A stretch of DNA of 64,000 nt from positions 86,943 to 150,942 of the forward strand of contig NZ_LMKM01000035.1 of assembly GCF_001421515.1 (NCBI RefSeq), read 5' to 3'. The notes beneath the pieces were generated by a model, which saw only the letters and a list, made by a program, of their open reading frames with translations, had not been told where the DNA came from and did not search any database. The translations under genes were made by a program, and so were the position numbers. Shown in pieces: positions 36,155 to 44,591 of the stretch (within the stretch, counting starts at the first letter, position 1; each line of letters starts with the position of its first letter). The DNA comes from Pedobacter sp. Leaf216 (GTDB lineage Bacteria > Bacteroidota > Bacteroidia > Sphingobacteriales > Sphingobacteriaceae).

Positions 36155-36640
36155 ATGATTATTTCTCAAAATACCCTGAAATGGGTAATGCGCCTTTACC
36201 CTCCTTTGTTTTTTCAGCGCATTTGGGTTCAAAAATTTGAAAATGAATTTAGAAGCTGCACAGTTAAGCTGAGTAAAAGTTTTTTAAATAAGAATTATAA
36301 CGGATCTATTTTTGGTGGAACTATTTATGCCGCAACCGATCCGTTTTACGCCCTATTATTCGATCAGTTGATGCAAAGGCGGGGTTTTAAAGTCCGTGTT
36401 TGGTTAAAAAGTGCTTCTATACAATATTTAAAGCCGGGCCGTTCTACTTTGTATTTTACCATCACTGTAAGTGATGAGATGTTGAACGAAGCAGAACACG
36501 CATTAAAAACCGTTGGAAAATTTGTAAAAGCTTATCCAATGGAAATTACCAATAAAAGCGGTGAGCTTTGCGCCACTGTAATGAATGAAGTATATATCCG
36601 AAACTTACATCAGGGCGAAGCGCCTAGAGTTGCTTACTAA
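36155..36640 (+). CDS. DUF4442 (hot-dog thioesterase-like) protein
   Basis: The 161-residue protein has the DUF4442 layout: an N-terminal amphipathic helix (LKWVMRLYPPLFFQ), the core SKSFLNKNYNGSIFGGTIYAATDPFY in the place of the PaaI-type hot-dog helix, and strands ending GELCATVMNEVYIR. Related proteins are acyl-CoA thioesterases, but no catalytic acid or substrate can be assigned. The AlbA_2 gene follows after 10 bp and may be cotranscribed. Confidence 0.8.
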   Translation: MIISQNTLKWVMRLYPPLFFQRIWVQKFENEFRSCTVKLSKSFLNKNYNGSIFGGTIYAATDPFYALLFDQLMQRRGFKVRVWLKSASIQYLKPGRSTLYFTITVSDEMLNEAEHALKTVGKFVKAYPMEITNKSGELCATVMNEVYIRNLHQGEAPRVAY

Positions 36641-36650
36641 TTTTTAGATT

Positions 36651-37280
36651 ATGCCGAGTATTAAGAGTTTAATTTTGCAGGGCGAAGGTGTGATGCTCGA
36701 TTTTAAGAAAACCATTACCAGTACCGAAAAAATAGCGAAAAGTTTAGTGGCCTTTGCCAATAATAAGGGTGGGAAATTATTAATTGGTGTGGCCGATGAT
36801 GGATCTATAAAAGGTGTAAAATCAGAAGAAGAAGAAAAATACATGATTTTAACTTCTGCACACCAGTTTTGCAAGCCAGCTATAGAGCCTTATTTTGAAG
36901 AAATTTATGTAGATGATAAATTGGTGCTTGTTGTAAATATTCCTGAAAGTGATACAAAGCCTCATTATGCGCTTGATGACCAGAAAAAGTGGTGGGCATA
37001 TATCCGTATTGATGATAAAAGTGTTTTGGCCAGTAGAATTATTATTGAAGTGCTTAAGCAGGAATACAAAAGCAATGGTGTACTGATTTCTTATTCAGAA
37101 AATGAGAAAAAACTACTCGAATACCTGGAACAGAATCAAAAAATCACATTAAAAGAATTTAGTAAGCTATTACGAAGTTCTTACCGCAAGGCACAAAAAG
37201 TATTGGTTAATTTAATTCTGACCAATGTGATCAAATCGCACACCTCAGAAAAAGAGGAATATTTTACTGCTGTGAGGTAA
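36651..37280 (+). CDS. Short AlbA_2 (Schlafen-type) domain protein
   Basis: This 209-residue protein consists mainly of an AlbA_2 putative DNA/RNA-binding domain (about 10-125) with DFKKTITS, LVAFANNKGGKLLIGVADDG and IPESDTKPHY signatures, followed by a winged-helix-like tail (KKLLEYLEQNQKITLKEFSKLLRSS). It lacks the helicase or ATPase domains often attached to AlbA_2. A regulatory or nucleic-acid-binding role is likely. It ends just before the 107-bp repeat array. Confidence 0.82.
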   Translation: MPSIKSLILQGEGVMLDFKKTITSTEKIAKSLVAFANNKGGKLLIGVADDGSIKGVKSEEEEKYMILTSAHQFCKPAIEPYFEEIYVDDKLVLVVNIPESDTKPHYALDDQKKWWAYIRIDDKSVLASRIIIEVLKQEYKSNGVLISYSENEKKLLEYLEQNQKITLKEFSKLLRSSYRKAQKVLVNLILTNVIKSHTSEKEEYFTAVR

Positions 37281-37360
37281 ATATTTAATAAAATATTTTT
37301 TATAAATCGTTTTTCTGAACTCGTTTCAAGATCTTTGCCTAATAGAATTGCTTTCAGCAT

Positions 37361-37787
37361 AATCGTCCTCCTGAACTCGTTTCAGGATCTTTAAATCGAT
37401 TTGTTGAAATAGATGCTGAAATAAATTCAGCAAGACGCCTACTTTGAAAACTAAGAATGGAAGATAAAATCGTCCTCCTGAACTCGTTTCAGGATCTTTA
37501 AATTGATTTGTTAAAATAGATGCTGAAATAAATTCAGCAAGACGCATATTTGGAAAATTAAGAATGGAAGATAAAATCGTCTTCCTGAACTCTTTTCAGG
37601 ATCTTTAAATCGATTTGTTGAAATAGATGCTGAAATAAATTCAGCAAGACACATACGTTGAAAATTAAGAATGGAAGATATAATCGTCATCCTGAACTCG
37701 TTTCAGGATCTTTAAATCGATTTGTTCTTTTGAAATAGATGCTGAAATAAATTCAGCAAGACGCATACTTGGAAAACTAAGAATGGA
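37361..37787. repeat. Array of four 107-bp units, each with two opposed REP-like palindromes
   Basis: Units begin at 37361, 37468, 37575 and 37682, exactly 107 bp apart; the last has a 5-bp insertion near 37728. Each unit holds CCTGAACTCGTTTCAGG (palindrome 1) and GCTGAAATAAATTCAGC (palindrome 2). The flanks CGTC-N2-CCTGAA and TTCAGC-N2-GACG show that the second element is the reverse complement of the first type, as in BIME elements. A degenerate partial copy lies at 37311-37336. No real gene is in the 580-bp gap 37281-37860. Confidence 0.88.
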
Positions 37788-37860
37788 CCTCCACCCCTTC
37801 TACATTAACTTTTCTACATAGCTGTAATTTCAGCATTAAAAACGCGACCTTTGCAATCTT

Positions 37861-39221
37861 ATGTTTTCTAAAATTTACACCAAGTATAAACCTTATTATA
37901 AAGAAAACCTTCATTTGGCCTTGCCAATTGTAGGATCTCAGGTTGGCCATACGCTGGTACACATGGCCGATAGCATTATTGTAGGTCATTTCACGGATAC
38001 CATTCAATTGGCAGCTGTTTCGTTGGTTAATAGTATTTTTATGCTAATTTTAGTAATCGGGCTGGGTATCTCCTATGGATTAACACCGCTTATCGCACAA
38101 GAAAATGGACGGCAGAACTATGATGAATGCGGAAAACTTTTATCCAACAGTTTAATCATTAATATCTGTGTAGGCATATTTCTGTATATTTTGGTTCAAT
38201 TGGGCATACTTTTCGTGATCGATCGCCTTGATCAAACTCCAGAAGTTGTACGTTACGCAAAACCCTACTTAAATCTTTTATCTATTTCAATTATCCCATT
38301 GTTGATTTTTCAGACTTTTAAACAGTTTGCAGAAGGATTAGGCTTTACCAAACAAGCCATGTTCGTTTCCATTTGGGGAAATGCGCTCAACATTATCCTG
38401 GGAATTATTTTCGTAAAAGGAATGTTCGGCATTAAATCTATGGGGGTAGCGGCGTAGGGTTAAGTACATTAATCGACAGGGTTTTAATGGCTACAGTAAT
38501 GTGTTTTTATGTATTACGCTCTAAGCATTTTAAAAAATACCTCATCAGTTTTAAAGCTACGTTTATTGATAAGCTAAGAGCCATCAAAATTGCAAAAATC
38601 GGAATGCCTGTTGCAATGCAATATTCTTTCGAAATTAGTGCTTTTAGTGGTGCTGCAGTATTAATTGGCACAATCGGAGCAGTAGAGCAGGCTGCGCATC
38701 AAATAGCCATTAGTTTAGCCGCTATGACTTATATGATTGCCAGTGGGGTGGCATCGGCCGCTACCATTAAAACAGGTAATAACTTTGGAAAGAAAAATTT
38801 TGATGATTTACGTAAATCTGCAATTGCCAGTTATCATGTTATTTTATTGTTCATGTGCTGTACAGCGGTAATTTTTGTTTTAGCAAACAATATTATGCCG
38901 TTCATTTATACAGAAGATGCTGCCGTTATTCCAATAGCAGCGCAGTTATTAATTATTGCTGGCTTTTTTCAATTGTTTGATGGTACCCAAGTAGTAGGTT
39001 TAGGTGTACTGCGTGGTATTGGTGATGTAAATATTCCTACTTTTATAACATTTCTGGCTTACTGGGTAGTAGGAATTCCTATCGGATATATACTCGGATT
39101 TAAGTTTGATTTAGGTGTTAATGGCATTTGGTACGGATTAACCCTGGGTTTGTTAACAGCTTCTATCCTATTGTTTTTAAGGTTTCAGAACAAGACGAGG
39201 GCACTAAAGGTTGATCTTTAA
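37861..39221 (+). pseudogene. MATE-family multidrug/Na+ exporter broken by a 1-bp frameshift
   Basis: The first 198 codons encode TM1-6 of a MATE exporter (ALPIVGSQVGHTLVHMADSIIVGHF) and stop at 38455-38457 in GIKSMGVAA. The protein resumes in the next frame as VGLSTLIDRVLMATVM and continues to 39221 (QYSFEISAFSGAAVLIG through LRFQNKTRALK). Adding one G to the GCGGCG at 38449-38454 gives MGVAGVGLSTLI, the expected family sequence, and a 453-residue protein of normal length. Function if intact: export of cationic compounds. It lies 74 bp downstream of the 107-bp array. Sequencing error is a real alternative. Confidence 0.88.
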
Positions 39222-39267
39222 TTTGTTTAATAACAAATGAGTTTTTAAGCGGTGATCATTATCGAGT

Positions 39268-39336
39268 GATCGTCATTCCCAACATGATTCGTAATGCAAG
39301 AAGCTTAAAGATTTTCTCCTGCGCGGGAAAGATGAT
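39268..39336. repeat. Dispersed palindromic repeat, copy B
   Basis: TGATCGTCATTCCCAAC...TAATGCA...TTAAAGATT...CCTGCGCGGGA matches copy A at 24586-24652 in order and spacing with scattered differences. It lies in the convergent gap after the MATE exporter gene. Confidence 0.55.
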
Positions 39337-39418
39337 AGTTCTTTGCAATCTGTAAGTGATAGTCTGTTGAAAAGCCATTATTGATCATTCTTCACAACAT
39401 TCAGAATGACAGCAGCTA

Positions 39419-40153
39419 TTACTTTCCACCAACATTAACCACAACACCAATAGTAAAGATCGAATTTCCTGCAGACATGTATTTACGGTTTTTCAAACCG
39501 ATATTGCTACTCGTGGTATATTGTAATTGAAAGGTTTTACTTAGCGCCATGCGGGTAAAGAAAACTGGCTCAAAGAAAATATTGTCTTCTTTTGGCTGAA
39601 CAACGCCATTTAAAAAGAACCTATCCATTTTAACATGGCTAATTCTGAGTGCAGTACCATAATTGATCGGGAAATCTGTGCCAAATAAACGCAGGTTGTT
39701 TTTCTTTTTCGAGCTGTAGTTTACCTGTAAAAATGTTTTTCTGTAATCTACTTCCTGTAATTCGCTGCTAATCAGCACATCATTTTTATAATCGCGGAAG
39801 GTAATGTCGCTCCATCCTTTTCCTACACCTGCATAAACCTCAATAATCCGATTGTTATCCGGACCAAATGTATCGAAATATCCGCCGCCAATCTCAATTA
39901 GTTTGTGTCCGAAATCTTTACTTTTTCTTTCACTGTTCATTCTTGAGCCACTAAAAAGCACACCAATATGATTGGAAACGGCATAAGCGCCATTGACACT
40001 GGCATTGCCTTTTAAAGAGATGTGTGCACCACCACTAAATTCACCCTGTTTGCTTAACATTGGTGTATTTGGAACGTTTGGCATATAAACTGAAGAACAA
40101 CTTGCTGCAAAAAGCGCTAAAACTGGAAGTGTAAAACGTAGGTATTTAATCAT
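39419..40153 (-). CDS. Outer-membrane beta-barrel-like lipoprotein, unknown function
   Basis: The 244-residue protein has a lipoprotein signal (LALFAASC, C19). The mature part is rich in alternating hydrophobic and aromatic strands (VYAGVGKGWSDITF, TFQLQYTTSSNIGL, FTIGVVVNVGG), suggesting an 8- to 10-strand barrel or a beta-sandwich. No catalytic motif or named family was recognised. It is a single-gene unit, divergent from nothing close by. Confidence 0.6.
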   Translation of the reverse strand: MIKYLRFTLPVLALFAASCSSVYMPNVPNTPMLSKQGEFSGGAHISLKGNASVNGAYAVSNHIGVLFSGSRMNSERKSKDFGHKLIEIGGGYFDTFGPDNNRIIEVYAGVGKGWSDITFRDYKNDVLISSELQEVDYRKTFLQVNYSSKKKNNLRLFGTDFPINYGTALRISHVKMDRFFLNGVVQPKEDNIFFEPVFFTRMALSKTFQLQYTTSSNIGLKNRKYMSAGNSIFTIGVVVNVGGK

Positions 40154-40191
40154 AGATGTTATATAAACAGATTTTGAAGGTAAAAATTGTG

Positions 40192-40875
40192 TTAGTAATC
40201 CATTTTCATGAAATCCATTACCCGCTTAAATTCGTCGTGTATAGCGGCTTTTAAATGGATTCTTTCTTTGGTAACCGGATGCGCAAACTCCAATTCAGAT
40301 GCGTGTAACAACATGGTGGTCATTTCCCACTGATCTTTAAAAAATTTATTCTGCTTGTTGCAGCCATGTGTCCTGTCGCCTATAATTGGATGCAGAATAT
40401 GACTAAAATGCCTTCTCAATTGGTGCATTCTACCGGTTTTTGGTGTGGCTTCTATTAATGAGTACCTTGAAGTTGGATGTTTGCCAAAAGCTACTGGGAT
40501 TTCTGCTCGTTGTAGGGTAATAAATGAAGTGAAAGCATCCTGCATGGTGCCATTTTCTTTTGCAAGAGGATAATCGATATCCATAGTATCAGGTGCGAAA
40601 CCGCGTAAAATAGCTAGGTATTTTTTATTTGTTTCAGTATTCATAAATTGCTGATGCATAGCAATTTCAGATGGCTTATCAAAAGCAAATAACAATATTC
40701 CGCTAGTCTTTCTGTCAAGACGATGAACCGGACTAACATGCTTACCAACCTGATCTCTTAACAACTGAAGGGCAAATTCTGTTGCATCTCTGGCAATTGG
40801 TGATTGATGCACCAACAATCCATGAGGTTTGTTAATCGCAATTAAATGCTCATCCTGATAAATAATCTCCAACAT
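40192..40875 (-). CDS. RluA/TruC-family tRNA/rRNA pseudouridine synthase
   Basis: The 227-residue enzyme has the RluA-type catalytic motif SPVHRLDRKTSGILLFA with the essential Asp, the opening IAINKPHGLLVHQSP, and the C-terminal TGRMHQLRRHFSHILHPIIGD. It isomerises uridine to pseudouridine in RNA. Without an S4 domain and at this length it is closest to TruC (tRNA U65). It lies 42 bp after the HDAC-like gene and may be the last gene of the kynU operon. Confidence 0.88.
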   Translation of the reverse strand: MLEIIYQDEHLIAINKPHGLLVHQSPIARDATEFALQLLRDQVGKHVSPVHRLDRKTSGILLFAFDKPSEIAMHQQFMNTETNKKYLAILRGFAPDTMDIDYPLAKENGTMQDAFTSFITLQRAEIPVAFGKHPTSRYSLIEATPKTGRMHQLRRHFSHILHPIIGDRTHGCNKQNKFFKDQWEMTTMLLHASELEFAHPVTKERIHLKAAIHDEFKRVMDFMKMDY

Positions 40876-40917
40876 ATTGCCGCGAAGATAAGGATATTAT
40901 GGTTTTTGCGTCATTGC

Positions 40918-41820
40918 CTAAGTAAATAAATCAAAAGCCAGGCGATAGGTGTTGCAATGTGCATCTACAATATCCTTAATTTCTGTAGAATAACCACCAC
41001 CCATACTTACCTCAACCGGCAAATTTTTATCCTTACATGCTTGTAAAACTAACCTGTCGCGTTCTTTACAGGCAGCCTTGCTTAATGCGAGCTTACCCAA
41101 CTTATCTGTAGAAAGAACATCTACTCCTGATAAATAAAACACAAAATCTGGTTTGGCACGTTCAAAAGCTTTTTTGAGGTTTACTTTTAAAATGGCAAGG
41201 TATTCATCATCCTGCACACCATCGTTTAAAGCAACGTCGAGACTGGAAATTTCTTTTCTAAAAGGAAAATTTTTATCTCCATGCATTGAAAAAGTAAATA
41301 CTTTAGGCTCTGATTTAAAAATTTCTGCTGTTCCATTTCCCTGGTGTACATCTAAATCTATGATTAAGATCCGACTTGATAAACCATTATTTAATAAATA
41401 GTTAGCTGCTATGGCCTGATCATTTAACATGCAGAAACCTTCGCCCCAATCGCTACCCGCATGATGCGTACCTCCAGCCACATTAAAGGCAATCCCATTG
41501 TTTAGTGCATAATGTGCAGCATCAATTGTACCTTGTGTAATCCTTAATTCCCGTTCCAATAATTGCGCATTCAGAGGGAAACCGATCCTTCTCTGATCTT
41601 TTGCTGAAAGTGTCAAGTCTCTTAACAGCTCCCAATAGGCTTTTTTATGCGTCAATAGAATGATATCTTCCGTAACCGGCTCAGAGCTGAATAAATTGTG
41701 CTCATCTATCGTACCTTCATGTAAAAGCTGTTCAGGTATCAATTCGTATTTCAACATTGGGAAACGATGGCCTTCAGGTAGCGGATGTGCATATAACGGA
41801 TGCCAGGCAATTTTAATCAT
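40918..41820 (-). CDS. Histone deacetylase-like amidohydrolase
   Basis: This 300-residue class IV/acetoin-utilisation-type deacetylase has its zinc and proton-relay residues: the two histidines in GGTHHAGSDWGEGFC, the metal ligands in LIIDLDVHQGNGT, and the Asp in YLSGVDVLSTDKLGKL. In bacteria such enzymes deacetylate polyamines or small amides. The substrate is unknown. Its first base is the last base of the bestrophin gene, a 1-bp overlap that suggests translational coupling. Confidence 0.9.
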   Translation of the reverse strand: MIKIAWHPLYAHPLPEGHRFPMLKYELIPEQLLHEGTIDEHNLFSSEPVTEDIILLTHKKAYWELLRDLTLSAKDQRRIGFPLNAQLLERELRITQGTIDAAHYALNNGIAFNVAGGTHHAGSDWGEGFCMLNDQAIAANYLLNNGLSSRILIIDLDVHQGNGTAEIFKSEPKVFTFSMHGDKNFPFRKEISSLDVALNDGVQDDEYLAILKVNLKKAFERAKPDFVFYLSGVDVLSTDKLGKLALSKAACKERDRLVLQACKDKNLPVEVSMGGGYSTEIKDIVDAHCNTYRLAFDLFT

Positions 41821-42680
41821 CAGCCCAAAATCTCCCCTACATGTTTTTCAATATTCGTGCAGATCTGATCCACTGGAAGATCGTTTGCATCGTAGCCGAA
41901 TGGGTTTTCTATTTCTTCAGCTATCAGCTCCAAACTTGCTAATACATAGAGAATAAAGGGAACAATCGGTATAACGAAATAGCCTAAACTGAACACCCAT
42001 CCAAATGGTAGCGTAACAACATAAATGAAAATAAATTTTTTGATAAAAGCACTGTACGAAAATGGAATTGGTGTATTTTTAATCCGTTCACAAGCACCGC
42101 AAATATCCGTAAACTGGTTAAAATCGCTTGATAGCACGATGAATTGTTCTTGTGAAATTGCACCCTTTTCCAATAAACCATATAGTCTGTTAATCAGGCT
42201 TCCGGCAATTTGGTTTGGGATATGTTTTCCTTCTTCAACTTCGATTAAAAGACTGTTTTTTCCGAAATATACTTTTTCACGCAGGTGCTCTTTTAAACCG
42301 AAAGCATATTTAGGAATACCATATTCGAAAAATTTAACATCCTCATCTGTTAATTTAAGTGCCTTAATCTTCATTGCAAGGTTACGGCTTACATTGGTTA
42401 AAGATCCGAGCAACTTTCTGCCTTCCCACCATCTGTCGTAAGCTGTGTTGGTTCTAAAAACCAGTAGCAATGACAACACGAAGCCCAATAAACTATGCAT
42501 CATTCCAACATTGGTTACATAGCTGCTTTTGGAAAGTTGGAAAAAACTCAATTCGGCAAAAGCAACCAATCCCGAAAAAATAGCTACAGCAAGCATCAAT
42601 GGCCATAGTTTTCTGAACGTATCGCTTTTGTGAATATGAAAAATGAATGTACTCCAGTCTTTAGGGTTGTAGTTGATCAT
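41820..42680 (-). CDS. Bestrophin family anion channel
   Basis: This 286-residue protein has four main transmembrane helices and the family core FRTNTAYDRWWEGRKLLGSL, with a conserved C-terminal PFGYDANDLPVD (acidic regulatory segment). Bacterial bestrophins are pentameric ion channels of the inner membrane. It starts 3 bp after the kynU stop and overlaps the HDAC gene by 1 bp, so these three genes form a tight operon. No functional link between the three is known to me. Confidence 0.9.
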   Translation of the reverse strand: MINYNPKDWSTFIFHIHKSDTFRKLWPLMLAVAIFSGLVAFAELSFFQLSKSSYVTNVGMMHSLLGFVLSLLLVFRTNTAYDRWWEGRKLLGSLTNVSRNLAMKIKALKLTDEDVKFFEYGIPKYAFGLKEHLREKVYFGKNSLLIEVEEGKHIPNQIAGSLINRLYGLLEKGAISQEQFIVLSSDFNQFTDICGACERIKNTPIPFSYSAFIKKFIFIYVVTLPFGWVFSLGYFVIPIVPFILYVLASLELIAEEIENPFGYDANDLPVDQICTNIEKHVGEILG

Positions 42681-42683
42681 TTT

Positions 42684-43982
42684 TTAAATTTTTATTTTTA
42701 AAATATCTAAACTGACTTTCAACAGTGCCTGGCCAGCCAGAAAAACATCTTCAAATGAATTATATAAAGGCACGGCACTTAATCGGATTACATTTGGTTC
42801 GCGCCAGTCGCCAAGTACATGATTTGCCATCAGGCCATCGAAAATTTGTTTACCTTCTTGCTGTGCGATAATTGAAAGTTGGGCACCCCGATCTTCTGGT
42901 GTTTTCGGGGTAATGATTTTATACTGCGTAATTCCTAATGTTTTATTTACTTCATTAATAATGAATTCAAGGTAGTTGGTTAAAGTTATACTTTTGATTC
43001 TTAAAGGCTCAATAAATCCAGCTTGTTCAAAAAGTTGAAGTGAGGCATGGTATAAAGCCATGGGCATTACCTGCGTGCAGCTCACTTGCCAACCATCTGC
43101 CCCAGGTTCAGGAATAAAGCCTTTTTCCATCTTAAAGCGTTTGTTCTCCTGGTAGCCCCACCATCCTGCAAAGCGATTTAAATTGTTATTGTTAAAATTC
43201 TTTTCATGAACAAAGATACCACTTATGCCCCCCGGACCTGAATTTTGGTATTTGTACGAACACCAGCATGCAAAATCTACATCCCAATCGTGCAATTTCA
43301 CAGGTACATTTCCAGCCGCATGTGCTAAATCCCACCCCACAATGGCACCTATTTCATGGCCGGCTTTGGTAATGGTTTTCATGTCGTACCACTGGCCCGT
43401 ATAATAATTTATTCCGCCAAATAGCACTAGAGCTATATCATCGGCATTTTCTTTGATTTTAGCTAAAATGTCATCAGTATGGAGTATTTCTTCGCCTTCC
43501 TTAGGGAAAACCTCTATAATCGCTTCTTTTGGGTCGAAACCATGAAATCTCACCTGGCTTTCTATCGCATACTGATCTGAAGGGAACGCGCCCCCCTCCA
43601 TAATAATTTTAAAACGTTTTCCTTTTGGTTGATAAAAGCTTACCATCAACAGGTGAAGATTTACCGTTAAGGTATTCATTGGGCAAACTTCAGCCGGTAA
43701 TGCACCCACAATAGGTGCCATTAATTTTTTTAATTCCTTATGGTAGAACATCCATGGCTCATTTCCATCAAACCAACCTTCTACGGCATAGTTGGCCCAG
43801 TTATCAAGCTGCCCTTTTAAAACATCAGCTGAAACTTTAGGTTGTAGCCCTAAAGAATTGCCACACAGGTAAATAAAATCTTTATTGTTATGCTTTGGAA
43901 ATATAAATTGAGACCTGAAATGACGGAGCTGATCAGCTTCATCAAGTGTTTGCGCGAATGATAAGTTATTTTCGAAATTCAT
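42684..43982 (-). CDS. kynU: Kynureninase
   Basis: This 432-residue PLP-dependent hydrolase cleaves kynurenine or 3-hydroxykynurenine to alanine plus anthranilate or 3-hydroxyanthranilate. Motifs are YLCGNSLGLQPK, the PLP-binding Asp in IVGWDLAHAAGN, and the Schiff-base lysine in FACWCSYKYQNSGPGG. The other kynurenine genes (tdo, kmo, hao) are not nearby. A -7 element ends 5 bp before the ATG, so the message is probably leaderless. Confidence 0.95.
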   Translation of the reverse strand: MNFENNLSFAQTLDEADQLRHFRSQFIFPKHNNKDFIYLCGNSLGLQPKVSADVLKGQLDNWANYAVEGWFDGNEPWMFYHKELKKLMAPIVGALPAEVCPMNTLTVNLHLLMVSFYQPKGKRFKIIMEGGAFPSDQYAIESQVRFHGFDPKEAIIEVFPKEGEEILHTDDILAKIKENADDIALVLFGGINYYTGQWYDMKTITKAGHEIGAIVGWDLAHAAGNVPVKLHDWDVDFACWCSYKYQNSGPGGISGIFVHEKNFNNNNLNRFAGWWGYQENKRFKMEKGFIPEPGADGWQVSCTQVMPMALYHASLQLFEQAGFIEPLRIKSITLTNYLEFIINEVNKTLGITQYKIITPKTPEDRGAQLSIIAQQEGKQIFDGLMANHVLGDWREPNVIRLSAVPLYNSFEDVFLAGQALLKVSLDILKIKI

Positions 43983-43987
43983 TGGCT

Positions 43988-43995
43988 CAAAACTA
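43988..43995 (-). promoter_or_regulatory. Candidate -7 element of kynU, leaderless arrangement
   Basis: On the minus strand this reads TAGTTTTG, a perfect TAnnTTTG match, five bases before the ATG. The sequence from element to start codon (NNCCAATG) is the same arrangement as at ribD. Confidence 0.5.
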
Positions 43996-43996
43996 C

Positions 43997-44031
43997 AAAA
44001 AAAGCAGGCATTGTTTCCAATCCTGCTTTTC
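43997..44031 (-). terminator. Intrinsic terminator after the PNPOx-like gene
   Basis: The stem AAAAGCAGG/CCTGCTTTT has a 13-base loop and, on the minus strand, a following T run. It begins 18 bp past the stop codon at 44049 and sits directly upstream of the kynU promoter. Confidence 0.8.
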
Positions 44032-44048
44032 TATTTATTTAATGATTA

Positions 44049-44537
44049 TTAAAATTTAATTGTATCGTGTTTGCCTAAATCTGGCGTATCGCCGGTAACA
44101 ACTGCTTTTAACATACTGAATAATACCACAATTTTTGAAGATGAAGCATCCCAGTATTCGGCCTCTTCTGGTGTAACTTTTATCAGGATTAACCTTGGGT
44201 CTTCAACTCCATCAGGAAACCATGCCTTAACAAATGGAGAGAAATATGCTTCTTTCCTAACCTGATCATCAACAAGCTCAGCTTTTCCTTTAACAGTAAG
44301 GTATGTATTATTCGATGGATCGCTGTAAGCCAACAGCACGTTATTTTCTTTTGAAATTTCTTTTGATTTAGGCGAATATTCATTTGTGTAAAACCACAAA
44401 CTGCCATCGTCTTCAATTTTTGCAGTTCCCATTGGTCTGCTGCCCATTTCATCTGATGAAGAAAATGTGGTAAACATACATGTTCTCACACTTTCGGCCA
44501 TTTCTTTAAGGATTGCTATGTTTTTCTCGTTTTTCAT
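44049..44537 (-). CDS. Pyridoxamine 5'-phosphate oxidase-like (general stress) flavoprotein
   Basis: The protein (162 residues from the ATG at 44537) has the split-barrel flavin-binding fold: MCTFS-type first strand (TCMFTTFSSSDEMGSRPMG), SLWFYTNEYSPKSKEI, NTYLTVKGKAELVDD and a C-terminal ILIKVTPEEAEYWD. It matches the stress-protein 26 subgroup of PNPOx-like proteins. The cofactor could be FMN or F420-like; FMN is more likely in Bacteroidota. A further in-frame start at 44576 adds a cysteine-rich stretch that looks untranslated. Confidence 0.85.
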   Translation of the reverse strand: MKNEKNIAILKEMAESVRTCMFTTFSSSDEMGSRPMGTAKIEDDGSLWFYTNEYSPKSKEISKENNVLLAYSDPSNNTYLTVKGKAELVDDQVRKEAYFSPFVKAWFPDGVEDPRLILIKVTPEEAEYWDASSSKIVVLFSMLKAVVTGDTPDLGKHDTIKF

Positions 44538-44591
44538 CTTTATTTTAGTTTTATAAAGACAACAGGAAGTGCGCAAAAATGTTTCTGTAAA

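Noticed and set aside
37361..37787. CRISPR array
   Set aside because: The whole 107-bp unit is repeated, with no unique spacers between short repeats, and no cas genes are present.
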